From Pontibacter pamirensis (GTDB taxonomy: Bacteria; Bacteroidota; Bacteroidia; Cytophagales; Hymenobacteraceae), in contig NZ_SSNI01000005.1 in NCBI RefSeq assembly GCF_010015475.1, positions 124,001 to 188,000 of the forward strand: a stretch of DNA of 64,000 nt, given 5' to 3'. The notes beneath the pieces were generated by a model. It ran no database searches and was not told the origin of the DNA. It was given only the letters and a program-made list of their open reading frames with translations. Below are positions 54,560 through 63,520 of the stretch, piece by piece. Numbering within the stretch: position 1 is the stretch's first letter; each line of letters starts with the position of its first letter. The translations under genes and the position numbers were made by a program.

Positions 54560-56257
54560 ATGCGAACCAAACAAAAACCATATCAATTTGCTGGTAAGTT
54601 AGCATCCTCAACAGCCACAGATGGTAGATTTATCAAGGTGATTTGGTTGTTATGGGTTTTAATTTTGACTGTAGCTTTGGTAATCCAACTAATAACACTG
54701 GATGTATTACCTCACCTACAACAGGACGAAGCTCAAATTACAGATTATGGGAGGTTAGCTCTCAATCCTACCAGCGACTGGTCTGTAACATGGAGGCTAG
54801 GTGAAGGAAAACCTCTATTACTGTGGTCCTATTTGGGGCCATTGATTGCAGAAATAAGTTATCAAATAGGTGGTACAAATGGTTTGGGGCCAAGACTTGC
54901 ATCACTAATAGGTGGTATGATCGCAGCAACTATAGCTTTCGGATGGTTACTAGCAAGGAGAGTACCTATATATGTTGCTTTCTGCTTAAGTTTAGCTTTT
55001 ATGCTGGACCCTCTTTTTGTTCTTTCTCAGCGTATGGCAAGAGTAGATAGCTGGGTGGTAGCACTCTGCCTTGCTTCATGCTGGCTTTTGCGAGTGACAC
55101 TGGCGAAGGATGGTGATTCTTTAAATAAATGGCGTTTCATTGCTGCTGGTGGACTCGCTGCTGCGGCAGCACTAGTCTGGCCTTCTGCCGTTTTCCTTTA
55201 TCCACTCATAGTACTAGAGTTCTTTCAATCAGGTGAAGCAGAAAATGCAGAAGTAGGTAAAGTGAAGTTATTTGCTTCAAAAGCACTTTATTTTGGTTTT
55301 GGGGGAGTAGCGATGTTTATTCTGCTGCTATTACCAGTATGGCAAAACTTGGTGATAATTTTCAGTGACATGTCCACTATGGTCAGCCAAAATATAGATT
55401 CATCAAAAACACTTTCAGAGCGCCTTTTTTCGCTTTTCGATCCCCAAGTTTGGTTAAAATTAATAAAAGCCTTAGTAAAAACATTTACCCCGCTTTTCCC
55501 GCTGCTTGCAATTGCCGGTATTATTGTACACCGGGAGAAAGGGCTTATACTAGCCTCTTTCATAACCTTAACTATGATATTTGCTTCTCTTGTGTATGAG
55601 TTCAGAGTCCTGTACCTCATTCCATATTTTGTAGCACTAAGCAGTGGGATATTTGTTTATCTAAAAGAGAGTGTCAAGTCTAATAGATGGTTGAAAAAGG
55701 TGAGCATATTAGCATTAGGTGTTGTGACACTCTGGTCAGTAGGAACTTCACTATTAGTTAGAACAGTCCTAGGGCTAGAAGGGAAAACTGAACGTGATAG
55801 AAACAAAATTTATCATGTCGCAGCCTCATCCATCGGTCCGGGTAACTATAAGGTCTTTCTCGGCTTCACTTACGAATTTTACTTTGTAGGACGATCATTA
55901 GGTTGGCAATTATATACACCCTACATACAGTTTAGTTATGATAGCGAAGGGAACTGGATAAGGGAGAACGACTATCAACCAAAAGACAAATTTCATAAAC
56001 TCCTCTCTCAGATGGACTTTGCTGTTTTTGCAGAAGGCTCAGTTGATGAAGAGCTTTCAAAGGATTTAGCAGTGTCAGGCCTGAAATATAGCGGTTCCCT
56101 GAGGGTGGGGGAAGAACAAGGAAGTACAGAAAGCCCTCAGCTTCGAGAAAGAAACAAGGAAGTTTTTCTGTGGTTTCTTCAAGGAAGAATGAGTTATGGC
56201 CCCTACGTACTATATGCTCGGGAAAAGAGCGATAAGATTTCTTTGAATTCAGAATAG
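54560..56257 (+). CDS. GT-C-like membrane glycosyltransferase, copy 2
   Basis: A 565-residue paralogue of the preceding gene, with the same helix plan and matching landmarks: PHLQQDEAQITDYGRLALNP, TSDWSVTWRLGEGKPLLLW, GLGPRLASLIGG, FMLDPLFV, and the C-terminal GNYKVFLGFTYEFYFVGRSLGW. The Asp-Glu pair of the first loop is kept. The first ATG is at 54560; a TTG directly after the upstream stop would add seven residues. The two probably transfer different sugars in one glycan, using lipid-linked donors. No evidence fixes substrates. Confidence 0.65.
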   Translation: MRTKQKPYQFAGKLASSTATDGRFIKVIWLLWVLILTVALVIQLITLDVLPHLQQDEAQITDYGRLALNPTSDWSVTWRLGEGKPLLLWSYLGPLIAEISYQIGGTNGLGPRLASLIGGMIAATIAFGWLLARRVPIYVAFCLSLAFMLDPLFVLSQRMARVDSWVVALCLASCWLLRVTLAKDGDSLNKWRFIAAGGLAAAAALVWPSAVFLYPLIVLEFFQSGEAENAEVGKVKLFASKALYFGFGGVAMFILLLLPVWQNLVIIFSDMSTMVSQNIDSSKTLSERLFSLFDPQVWLKLIKALVKTFTPLFPLLAIAGIIVHREKGLILASFITLTMIFASLVYEFRVLYLIPYFVALSSGIFVYLKESVKSNRWLKKVSILALGVVTLWSVGTSLLVRTVLGLEGKTERDRNKIYHVAASSIGPGNYKVFLGFTYEFYFVGRSLGWQLYTPYIQFSYDSEGNWIRENDYQPKDKFHKLLSQMDFAVFAEGSVDEELSKDLAVSGLKYSGSLRVGEEQGSTESPQLRERNKEVFLWFLQGRMSYGPYVLYAREKSDKISLNSE

Positions 56258-56347
56258 TGAGTTACCCGACAAAATAAACATTAAAAAGTAAAATTATAAG
56301 ATAAGATGAATCAACTATATCATTAACCTCCTAACAAAAACAGAGCT

Positions 56348-57400
56348 ATGGTAAATGTAGGAATAATTGGCTATGGGTACTGGGGTCCCAATCTGGTAAG
56401 GAATTTTTACGCTGCAAATGATTGCTGCGTAAAAGCGGTGGCAGATGAACGACCTGAACGGTTGCAGCAACTGGAAAAAGAATTTCCTTCTGTAAAGGGG
56501 GTGAAAGATGCAAGGGAGATTGTTCACGACCCAGGCATTGACGCTGTAGTGATAGCCACTCCGGTTTCCACTCATTTCACTCTGGCCAGGAAGGCGCTTG
56601 CCGAGGGGAAGCATGTGTTAATTGAAAAACCTATGACCTCATCTGTGGAGGAAGCTGAGCTACTTATAAATCTGGCTGAGCAAAAGGGCGTGCTGCTTAT
56701 GGTAGACCATACTTTCTTATACACCGGAGCTGTTCAGAAAATGAGACAGCTGGTGGATGGTCAGGAGTTGGGAAACATAAAATACCTGGATTCGACAAGA
56801 ATTAACCTAGGCCTGTTTCAATCCGATATCAATGTGCTTTGGGATCTTGCACCTCATGACATATCTATTCTCAATTACATTGTGGATGAGCGCCCTTATA
56901 GTATAAACGCAACAGGCATTACCCACACCAATAACAACATTGAGAATATCGCTTACCTCACTGTAAACTATGCCTCTGGCTTTATTGCTCATTTTAACTG
57001 CTCCTGGACAAGCCCTGTAAAGGTCAGGATGATGCTCATAGGGGGGGACCAAAAAATGATTCTTTACAACGACCTGGAGCCGACAGAAAAAATCAAAGTG
57101 TATGACACTGGCTACAGTTATTCAAATGACGAGGAGAAAAAACGGGTGTTAGTTGATTATAGAACAGGAGATATACATGTTCCGAAACTTGCCACAACTG
57201 AGGCGCTTTTAGGTATGGCCAATGATTTTATTTCCTCTGTACAAGAAAAGAAGCAGCCTAAGTCCTCCTGCCACCTCGGTCTGGATGTAGTCCGGATTTT
57301 GGAGGCTTCTAACAAATCAATCAAGCATTGCGGTAGAGAAGTTGTGCTGCAGGATACTACAGTACCAGCTATACATAACGATCATGAGGTTTTAATTTAA
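56348..57400 (+). CDS. Gfo/Idh/MocA oxidoreductase, nucleotide-sugar 3-dehydrogenase type
   Basis: A 350-residue NAD-dependent sugar dehydrogenase. The Rossmann motif GIIGYGYWGPN, the lysine in HVLIEKPM and the His of the active site in WDLAPHDISILNY are characteristic of this family next to DegT aminotransferase and acetyltransferase genes. In WlbA/WbpB-type pathways the enzyme oxidises C3 of a UDP-HexNAc-uronate, and its neighbours aminate and acetylate it. That trio is present here in order (dehydrogenase, acetyltransferase, aminotransferase), so the same role is likely. The particular sugar is not determined. Confidence 0.8.
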   Translation: MVNVGIIGYGYWGPNLVRNFYAANDCCVKAVADERPERLQQLEKEFPSVKGVKDAREIVHDPGIDAVVIATPVSTHFTLARKALAEGKHVLIEKPMTSSVEEAELLINLAEQKGVLLMVDHTFLYTGAVQKMRQLVDGQELGNIKYLDSTRINLGLFQSDINVLWDLAPHDISILNYIVDERPYSINATGITHTNNNIENIAYLTVNYASGFIAHFNCSWTSPVKVRMMLIGGDQKMILYNDLEPTEKIKVYDTGYSYSNDEEKKRVLVDYRTGDIHVPKLATTEALLGMANDFISSVQEKKQPKSSCHLGLDVVRILEASNKSIKHCGREVVLQDTTVPAIHNDHEVLI

Positions 57401-57406
57401 AAAAAT

Positions 57407-57910
57407 ATGGATACAGTTACAAACGACAATAGCAAACAAAGTCTGCACAATGTAAAGCTTGGCAAGGATGTGAAGATTTACAACTTTGTGAATGCATATG
57501 GGTGCAGTATCGATGATGGATCCAAGGTAGGCACCTTTGTAGAAATTCAAAAAGGAGCCACAATTGGTAAAAACTGTAAGATCTCCAGCCATACCTTTAT
57601 CTGTGAAGGGGTGCACATTTCAGATAATGTATTTGTAGGACACAACGTAACTTTTATAAATGACAAGTTTCCCCGGGCAACAAATGAGAACGGTTCTCTG
57701 CAGACCGAAAAAAACTGGAGTTGCGTTGAAACCTATGTGGAAGAAGGTGCCTCTATAGGATCAAGTGCCACTATTCTTTGTGGTGTGCGCATTGGGAAAA
57801 GAGCCATCATTGGGGCCGGGTCTGTGGTTACTAAAGATGTACCCGAAAACGCTGTAGTGGCTGGTAATCCAGCCAAAGTAATCAAATATGCTGAACAAAT
57901 TGTTGTCTGA
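57407..57910 (+). CDS. hexapeptide-repeat amino-sugar N-acetyltransferase (WbpD/FdtC-like)
   Basis: A 167-residue left-handed beta-helix acetyltransferase. Hexapeptide repeats begin at [13 protein letters not shown] and run to [18 protein letters not shown], with the active-site loop [14 protein letters not shown] and the tail AGNPAKVI. Both are typical of enzymes that acetylate a 3-amino group of a nucleotide sugar (WbpD, WlbB, FdtC). It sits between the dehydrogenase and the aminotransferase of that pathway and its stop lies two bases before the preferred aminotransferase start. It is cytosolic and a trimer by family. Confidence 0.85.
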   Translation: MDTVTNDNSKQSLHNVKLGKDVKIYNFVNAYGCSIDDGSKVGTFVEIQKGATIGKNCKISSHTFICEGVHISDNVFVGHNVTFINDKFPRATNENGSLQTEKNWSCVETYVEEGASIGSSATILCGVRIGKRAIIGAGSVVTKDVPENAVVAGNPAKVIKYAEQIVV

Positions 57911-57911
57911 T

Positions 57912-59036
57912 ATGGAAGTGATAGCTTTACAGGAAAAAATCCCCTGTCTCGACCTGAAAGGTCAACATCAACAAATTAAAAAGGAAGTTTTCGAAGCTTT
58001 CGAGAGGGTATATGAAGAGACTGCTTTTTCTGGTGGTCCTTTCGTGGAGGAGTTTGAGAGAAACTTTTCGTCTTTCTGCGGCACAAGATATGCAGTTGGC
58101 GTAAACAACGGTACGTCTGCTCTACACCTGGCCTTGCTTGCTCTAGGTATAGGAGCAGGAGATGAAGTTATCGTTTCGGCCAATACATTTATAGCCACAG
58201 CTTGGGGAGTGACTTACACAGGTGCTACACCTGTTTTTGTAGACTGCACCTCCGACACGTGGCAAATAGATGCAGCTAAAATTGAGGAGAGGATTACTCC
58301 TCAGACAAAAGCAATCATAGGTGTGCACTTATATGGTCAGCCTTTTGATGTGGAGGCCCTGCAGGCAATGTGCAAGAAGCATGATCTGTACCTGCTGGAG
58401 GATGCCGCACAGGCGCAGGGTGCCAAATTCAAAGGAACACCAGTTGGAGGTTTTGGAGAAATGGCGTGCTTTAGTTTCTACCCAGGTAAAAACCTTGGAG
58501 CCTGTGGAGAGGCAGGAGGAATTACAACAAATAATGAAGCTTATTACAAGCATCTGCTTAGCCTGAGAAACCATGGCTCTATGGTGCGCTACTACCATGA
58601 TGAGGTTGGTTATAACATGCGAATGGGTGGACTTGAAGCTGCCTCTTTGAACGTGAAGTTGAAGTACCTGCCAGGCTGGAACAGCCGCAGAAGAGACATA
58701 GCAATGCGCTATCAGCGTGAGGTTAAGAATGTGCACTTACAACTGCAGCATCAGCCGGAATGGGCAGAATCTATTTATCACCTTTTTGTGGTGACAACTG
58801 AGGACCGGGATGGACTGATAAAGTATTTGAACGGAAACAATATTTACCCAGGGCTGCATTACCCGGTTCCATGCCACCTGCAGAAAGCCTATGCGCACTT
58901 ACAATATAGAGAAGGAGATTGCCCTAACGCAGAGTATCTGGCAAGCCACTGCCTCTCTTTACCCATGTATGCTGAGTTAACGGATGAGGAAGTAGATTAT
59001 GTGGTTGGTGTGCTAAACTCATATAAAAATGCCTAA
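57912..59036 (+). CDS. DegT/DnrJ/EryC1 aminotransferase, WbpE/WlbC-like
   Basis: A 374-residue PLP-dependent sugar aminotransferase. NNGTSALHLALLALGIGAGDEV is followed by the aspartate in LLEDAAQAQGA, and the PLP lysine lies in FYPGKNLGACGEAGG. The position in the dehydrogenase-acetyltransferase-aminotransferase trio fits a C3 amination of a UDP- or dTDP-keto sugar with glutamate. The start is taken at ATG 57912, two bases after the previous stop; an upstream ATG at 57888 overlaps that gene and looks less likely. Stop overlaps the next start, so the operon is tight. Confidence 0.87.
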   Translation: MEVIALQEKIPCLDLKGQHQQIKKEVFEAFERVYEETAFSGGPFVEEFERNFSSFCGTRYAVGVNNGTSALHLALLALGIGAGDEVIVSANTFIATAWGVTYTGATPVFVDCTSDTWQIDAAKIEERITPQTKAIIGVHLYGQPFDVEALQAMCKKHDLYLLEDAAQAQGAKFKGTPVGGFGEMACFSFYPGKNLGACGEAGGITTNNEAYYKHLLSLRNHGSMVRYYHDEVGYNMRMGGLEAASLNVKLKYLPGWNSRRRDIAMRYQREVKNVHLQLQHQPEWAESIYHLFVVTTEDRDGLIKYLNGNNIYPGLHYPVPCHLQKAYAHLQYREGDCPNAEYLASHCLSLPMYAELTDEEVDYVVGVLNSYKNA

Positions 59037-59673
59037 GAAGAAGCTTCTAGTTTTTCCTTTCAATGGCAACGGAATTGAGGCGCTGGACTGCATCAGCTTT
59101 GATGCATATGAACTTGTTGGTTTTGTAGATGATGATCCGCTGAAGAAGTCTGACCAGTACGACATCTACACCCGGGAGATCCTGCAGAAACATAAAGAAA
59201 TTTACGTGCTGGCGGTTCCCGGAAGCCCTACTTCTTTTCGGAGAAGAGAGGAAATAATCAGCTCACTTGGCATTAATAGCAGCAGGTTTATTACAGCCAT
59301 TCACCCCCATGCATGCATTGGCAGAAATGTGCAAATCGGAACTAATTGCCTGATTATGGCTGGTGCGGTACTCACCAGTAATGCCCGTATAGGAAATCAT
59401 GTATGTGTCTTGCCAAATTCAGTCATTCATCACGATGCTGTGGTGGGCGACTACACCCTAATCGGGAGTAACGTGGCGGTGGCAGGCGGGACAATAATAG
59501 GAAGCAGCTGCTACATCGGAAGCGGCACAAATATCATTAACGGCATAAGTATAGGTGATGCATCACTGATAGGCTTAGGAAGTAACATTCTTAAGAATGT
59601 TACAGGAGATTCAAAAATGGTAGGTAATCCTGCCAGAAACTTGAACGCACATTTTAGTAAGGAAGTACTTTAA
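59029..59673 (+). CDS. PglD/NeuD-like sugar O/N-acyltransferase
   Basis: A 214-residue protein with an N-terminal Rossmann-like nucleotide-sugar domain (KLLVFPFNGNGIEALDCI to FVDDDP) and a C-terminal left-handed beta-helix with hexapeptide repeats. The catalytic His is expected in VIHHDAVVGD. The layout matches PglD, which acetylates UDP-4-amino sugars, and NeuD. It overlaps the previous aminotransferase by eight bases. Two acetyltransferases of different type in one cluster imply two acetamido positions or sugars. Function beyond acetyltransfer is inferred. Confidence 0.82.
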   Translation: MPKKKLLVFPFNGNGIEALDCISFDAYELVGFVDDDPLKKSDQYDIYTREILQKHKEIYVLAVPGSPTSFRRREEIISSLGINSSRFITAIHPHACIGRNVQIGTNCLIMAGAVLTSNARIGNHVCVLPNSVIHHDAVVGDYTLIGSNVAVAGGTIIGSSCYIGSGTNIINGISIGDASLIGLGSNILKNVTGDSKMVGNPARNLNAHFSKEVL

Positions 59674-59683
59674 TGTATTTTAT

Positions 59684-60658
59684 ATGGCTAAGGTATCTGT
59701 CATCATTCCAGTTTTCAACGAGTCTGAAAACATTGATCATTTGGTGCAAGAGTTAAATTCATACTTCCAATATGAGACGAGGTTTTCAACGGAAGTAATC
59801 TTTGTGAACGATGGATCCTCTGATGATACCATGGCCAAACTCAAAAACGCTCCTCACCATTCCTACTCGTACAAGTTAATTGGGTTTTCCATGAATTTTG
59901 GCTCACATGCTGCCTTGAGAGCAGGTATATTAAGGGCGAAAGGGGACTATATCACTTTTATGTATGCCGATCTTCAGGACCCACTTACACTGGTAAGCCA
60001 GTTGTATGATGAGATGGAGAGTAAAGGAGTTGATATCACCTGGGCTTTCAGAAACTCTACGGCGGTGTCAAAAACCGAAAAGCTGTTTTCATCTGCCTAT
60101 GCTGCCTTGATGCGCAAATATGCTGTCCCTAATTTCCCTAAAAAGGGATTTGATGTTGTCATGTTCAGCAAGAAGGTAAAGGCATGCCTGGATAATAATG
60201 TCGAGAATAACTCTTCGATTTTCATCCAGATTCTGAGTTTGGGATTTAAACAGTGCGGTATCACCTAGGACAAACGTGTCAGGTTGTTGGGAAAATTGAA
60301 GTGGACTCTATCAAAAAAAATAAAGTTGCTCATTGATTCCTTTGTTGCATTTTCGTTTGCCCCTATTCGGCTTGTTTCTTTTATAGGTGTAGTGTTTTTT
60401 CTGCTTGGCATTCTCTGGACAGGATATATTGTTTTCAGAAAAGTCATGTTTGATGATTTGGCAAGTGGCTGGCCTGCGCTATTGTCTATCCTGATGGTTG
60501 GTTTCGGAATTACAAATATATCTCTTGGAATTATCGCTGAATACCTTAGGCGTACCCTTGATGCCAGTAGAAAAAGACCTGTGTTTGTAATAGATGAAAT
60601 TGTAGAAGGAGTGCTGGACACAGTGCCTGATAGAAGAACACTTGTAGACATTAAATAG
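59684..60658 (+). pseudogene. DPM1/GtrB-like glycosyltransferase family 2 with in-frame amber codon
   Basis: Codons 1-194 encode a GT2 catalytic domain: VSVIIPVFNESENI, FVNDGSSDDT, the DxD-like YADLQDP, and the lipid-side segment. TAG at 60266-60268 replaces codon 195 where homologues have Tyr (ITYDKRV-type). The same frame goes on without a break: DKRVRLLGKLKWTLSKKIKLLID, then two membrane helices (FAPIRLVSFIGVVFFLLGILW and GWPALLSILMVGFG) and a normal tail. The full length of 325 codons fits polyprenyl-phosphate mannose/glucose synthases. As it stands the protein loses its membrane anchor. A sequencing error, real decay or readthrough are all possible. Confidence 0.75.
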
Positions 60659-61026
60659 ATGACAAAAACAATTTTTTTTATCCTGCTATATGCGGCGTTC
60701 AACGTTTCGGGTGCTGCACTTATCAAATGGCAGTTGAAGGGTAAGAGCTTAGAAACTCTAAATGAATGGTTAAAGCTAGTGCTTAATCTTCCCTTTATTA
60801 TGGCGTTCCTGCTTATCGTATTATCAGCGCTTGCCTTTTTAAAGCGCTTTCGACGAACAGTTTTTCATTGATAATACCCATCGCTACAGACATAAATTTT
60901 ATTCTGACGATTGGTGTCGGTTATTATCTTTTTCATGATAGGTTATCCATGCTTTCCTTTATCGGTTTCATACTCATTATTAGTGGCATCATTGTCCTTA
61001 GTCTAAACATTCAAGCTCATGCATAA
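60659..61026 (+). pseudogene. SMR/EamA-type small membrane protein with one-base frameshift
   Basis: The first 58 codons encode MTKTIFFILLYAAFNVSGAALIKW and further helices. After five T residues at 60836-60840 the frame goes wrong and ends at 60871. One extra T restores FKALSTNSFSLIIPIATDIN, ILTIGVGYYLFHDRLSM, and FIGFILIISGIIVLSLNIQAHA, with a stop at 61024-61026. The whole thing would be about 122 residues with four helices, like ArnE/ArnF-type or other EamA-family flippases of lipid-linked sugars. The restored end overlaps the epimerase ATG at 61019, as in a tight operon. It follows the amber-broken GT2 gene directly. Confidence 0.75.
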
Positions 61027-62002
61027 CAAGATTCAGAACAGTAGTATTTTAATAACCGGAGGTGCCGGTTTTATTGGCTCTTATGTAGTGGAGGAACTTC
61101 TCAAAAGCCAACCTGCAAGAATTATGATATTAGACAATCTCATACGTGGCAGTTATGACAACATGCAGTCCTTTATTGATAATCCTGTCGTAGAGTTTGT
61201 ACAGGGAGATATAAGAGATACAGCCCTACTGGAGAAATGTGTAGCAGGTGCAGACTATGTGTTTCATATGGCTGCTTTACGCATTAATGCCTGTGCCGCA
61301 AACCCAAGAGGGGGCTTTGACGTGATGCTGAAATCAACTTTTGATCTGGCTGAACTGTGCGTAAAGCATAAGGTAAAGAAGGTTATCTATAGTTCCAGCG
61401 CCTCAGTCTATGGCTTGGCGCAACATTTCCCGACACCTGAAACAGATAACCCTTACGACAACCAAACCTTCTACGGGGGAGCTAAAATCTGGGGGGAGCA
61501 ATTGTTCCGGAGCTTCAAGTTTATGTATGGCCTCGACTACGTGGCTCTCCGCTACTTCAACGTCTACGGCGCTCGCATGGATACTGATGGCAAGTACACA
61601 GAAGTGATGATACGATGGCTCGATTGCATCCGCGATGGAAAAGCCCCTCTGATATATGGAGACGGTAGCACTACAATGGATTTTGTCTACGTGAGGGATG
61701 TAGCAAAGGCTAATGTCGCTGCCCTACTTTCTGAGGTAACAGACCAGTCCTTCAACGTAGGTAACTGTGAAGAAACAAGCCTGAAGCAACTCCTGGAGGC
61801 CATACTTAAAGTAAACGACTCTGCACTTGAACCAGAATACAGAGAAGAAAACACTGTAAATCCGGTAAGCAGAAGGTTGGCAGATAACAGCAAAGCGAAG
61901 AACCTGCTTGGTTTTGAGCCAACAGTGAGCCTGGAAGAGGGCTTGCAAGAGCTAAGCCAATGGTATTTCGAAAAGAAAAAAGCAACAGAACTAAGCATAT
62001 GA
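61019..62002 (+). CDS. NAD-dependent nucleotide-sugar epimerase/dehydratase
   Basis: A 327-residue extended SDR. The NAD motif TGGAGFIGSY, the Ser in YSSSASVYG, Tyr-Lys in FYGGAKIWGEQ and RYFNVYGARM are conserved. It looks like UDP-glucose 4-epimerase/WbpP-type enzymes, but the region after residue 150 (QTFYGGAKIWGE) is also close to dehydratases. It may invert C4 of a UDP-HexNAc or remove water from it. Gene order after the membrane protein and before the second aminotransferase, with four- to eight-base overlaps, shows it is part of the same operon. Confidence 0.85.
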   Translation: MHNKIQNSSILITGGAGFIGSYVVEELLKSQPARIMILDNLIRGSYDNMQSFIDNPVVEFVQGDIRDTALLEKCVAGADYVFHMAALRINACAANPRGGFDVMLKSTFDLAELCVKHKVKKVIYSSSASVYGLAQHFPTPETDNPYDNQTFYGGAKIWGEQLFRSFKFMYGLDYVALRYFNVYGARMDTDGKYTEVMIRWLDCIRDGKAPLIYGDGSTTMDFVYVRDVAKANVAALLSEVTDQSFNVGNCEETSLKQLLEAILKVNDSALEPEYREENTVNPVSRRLADNSKAKNLLGFEPTVSLEEGLQELSQWYFEKKKATELSI

Positions 62003-63144
62003 TACCTATCGCAAAACCTTATTTAACAGAAGAAGAAGCACAGGCTGCTTACGACACGATCCTGACTGGTTGGATTACACAAGGACCGAAAGTGCAGGAG
62101 TTTGAGGAAAAGTTTGCCGCCTACACAATGGCAAAATATGCTGTGGCGGTTTCTAACTGTACTACTGCGCTGCACCTTTCCATGATAGTTGCCGGTGTCG
62201 GAGTAGGGGATGAGGTCATTTGTCCCTCTATGAGCTACATTGCTACGGCAAATGCCATCAAATACGTTGGTGCAACGCCTGTATTTGCCGAGGTGCAGCC
62301 AGAAACCTATAATTTGGATCCTGTTGACGCAGAAAGGAAGATAACGGACAAAACCAAAGCTATTCTGGTTGTGCATCAGATAGGATTGCCTGCTGATATC
62401 GATGCTTTTAAAGGGTTGTGCGAGAGGTACAATTTAAAAATAATAGAAGATGCAGCATGTGCCGCCGGTTCTGCATATAAGGAAAATAAGATTGGTTTTC
62501 ATTCGGAACTCGTGTGTTTTTCCTTCCATCCTAGGAAAGTAATATCCACCGGAGATGGTGGTATGATTACCACGAACAGAGAGGATTACTACACCAGATT
62601 AAAGCTTTTACGGCAGCACGGCATGTCGGTGAATGACAGGGTGCGCCACGAATCAAACAAAGTTATTTTCGAAGACCATGTAGAGGTAGGCTATAACTAC
62701 CGTATGACAGACATACAGGCGGCTGTAGGTATAAAGCAACTGGAGAAACTGGATTGGATAGTATCGGAGCGTAGGAAAATTGCTGCAGCCTACAACGAAG
62801 CTTTTAAAGATATCGACTTTATTCTTTTACCAATAGAGAAAGAGGGGTATTTCAGCAACTATCAGTCCTATAGCATATATCTCAAAAAAGAATGCCCTCT
62901 GGACAGAAACTCCCTTATGCAGGAATTACTTGATAAAGGAATTGCGAGCAGGAGAGGGATAATGACTTCTCATAGGGAAACAGCTTACAGAAATATTCAA
63001 AAAGATATAAATTTGCCGATCTCAGAAGATTTGCAGGATAACTCTATTATACTGCCACTGTACGTGCCAATGAAGGAAGAAGAAATTGCTTATGTAGTTG
63101 ATACTTTTTTAAATATACTTGTACCTAAGGCTATCATACTTTAG
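61999..63144 (+). CDS. DegT/DnrJ/EryC1 aminotransferase, second copy
   Basis: A 381-residue PLP aminotransferase. Start ATG 61999 gives MIPIAKPYLTEEE, the usual beginning, and its ATGA overlaps the epimerase stop. VSNCTTALHLSMI, the acidic LKIIEDAACAAG and the PLP lysine in FHPRKVISTGDGG are present. It differs clearly from the first aminotransferase in the cluster (GKN against RKV at the lysine), so it should act on a different keto sugar, for example a 4-keto sugar produced by a dehydratase. No cluster gene follows for 569 bases. Confidence 0.87.
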   Translation: MIPIAKPYLTEEEAQAAYDTILTGWITQGPKVQEFEEKFAAYTMAKYAVAVSNCTTALHLSMIVAGVGVGDEVICPSMSYIATANAIKYVGATPVFAEVQPETYNLDPVDAERKITDKTKAILVVHQIGLPADIDAFKGLCERYNLKIIEDAACAAGSAYKENKIGFHSELVCFSFHPRKVISTGDGGMITTNREDYYTRLKLLRQHGMSVNDRVRHESNKVIFEDHVEVGYNYRMTDIQAAVGIKQLEKLDWIVSERRKIAAAYNEAFKDIDFILLPIEKEGYFSNYQSYSIYLKKECPLDRNSLMQELLDKGIASRRGIMTSHRETAYRNIQKDINLPISEDLQDNSIILPLYVPMKEEEIAYVVDTFLNILVPKAIIL

Positions 63145-63219
63145 GAATTCAATACCTCTTGAATCTGACATTTAAACACATTGTGTATGATTTAGCAAAC
63201 GATGTAAATACTTTTGATA

Positions 63220-63422
63220 ACGTGAATTCGGGAATTAACCTTTGAAATTTTCGTTTCTGAGATCTTCAGCACTAACTTATAGCAGTTTATTTTGTCTATT
63301 TCAGGGGATAGAGCCACAAAACATTGATAGACAACCATTTGCTATGTTGGATTACCAATCAAGGCTTGTGATAATCAGCTGTAAACCAATAGTTTAACTA
63401 CTTTTAATTCCCGAGTTCACGT
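63220..63422. mobile_element. 203-bp element-like sequence with 19-bp inverted ends
   Basis: ACGTGAATTCGGGAATTAA at 63220-63238 and its complement at 63404-63422 match at 18 of 19 bases. Between them are 165 bases without a gene. No target duplication can be seen. It could be a solo insertion-sequence remnant, a MITE or a large palindromic regulatory region. It sits right after the second aminotransferase. Confidence 0.45.
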
Positions 63423-63470
63423 ATGATATTATTTATCGGGTTGAAGTATTTATGTCATGCTGTGATATTT

Positions 63471-63520
63471 AGAAGCGAAGAGGCTGTCTTATAATAGTTA
63501 CCTCTTCGCTTTCATTTTTA
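63471..63520 (+). terminator. terminator inside EPS cluster
   Basis: Stem GAAGCGAAGAGG and CCTCTTCGCTTTC followed by ATTTTTA. It ends the transcript of the amino-sugar operon. Confidence 0.8.
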
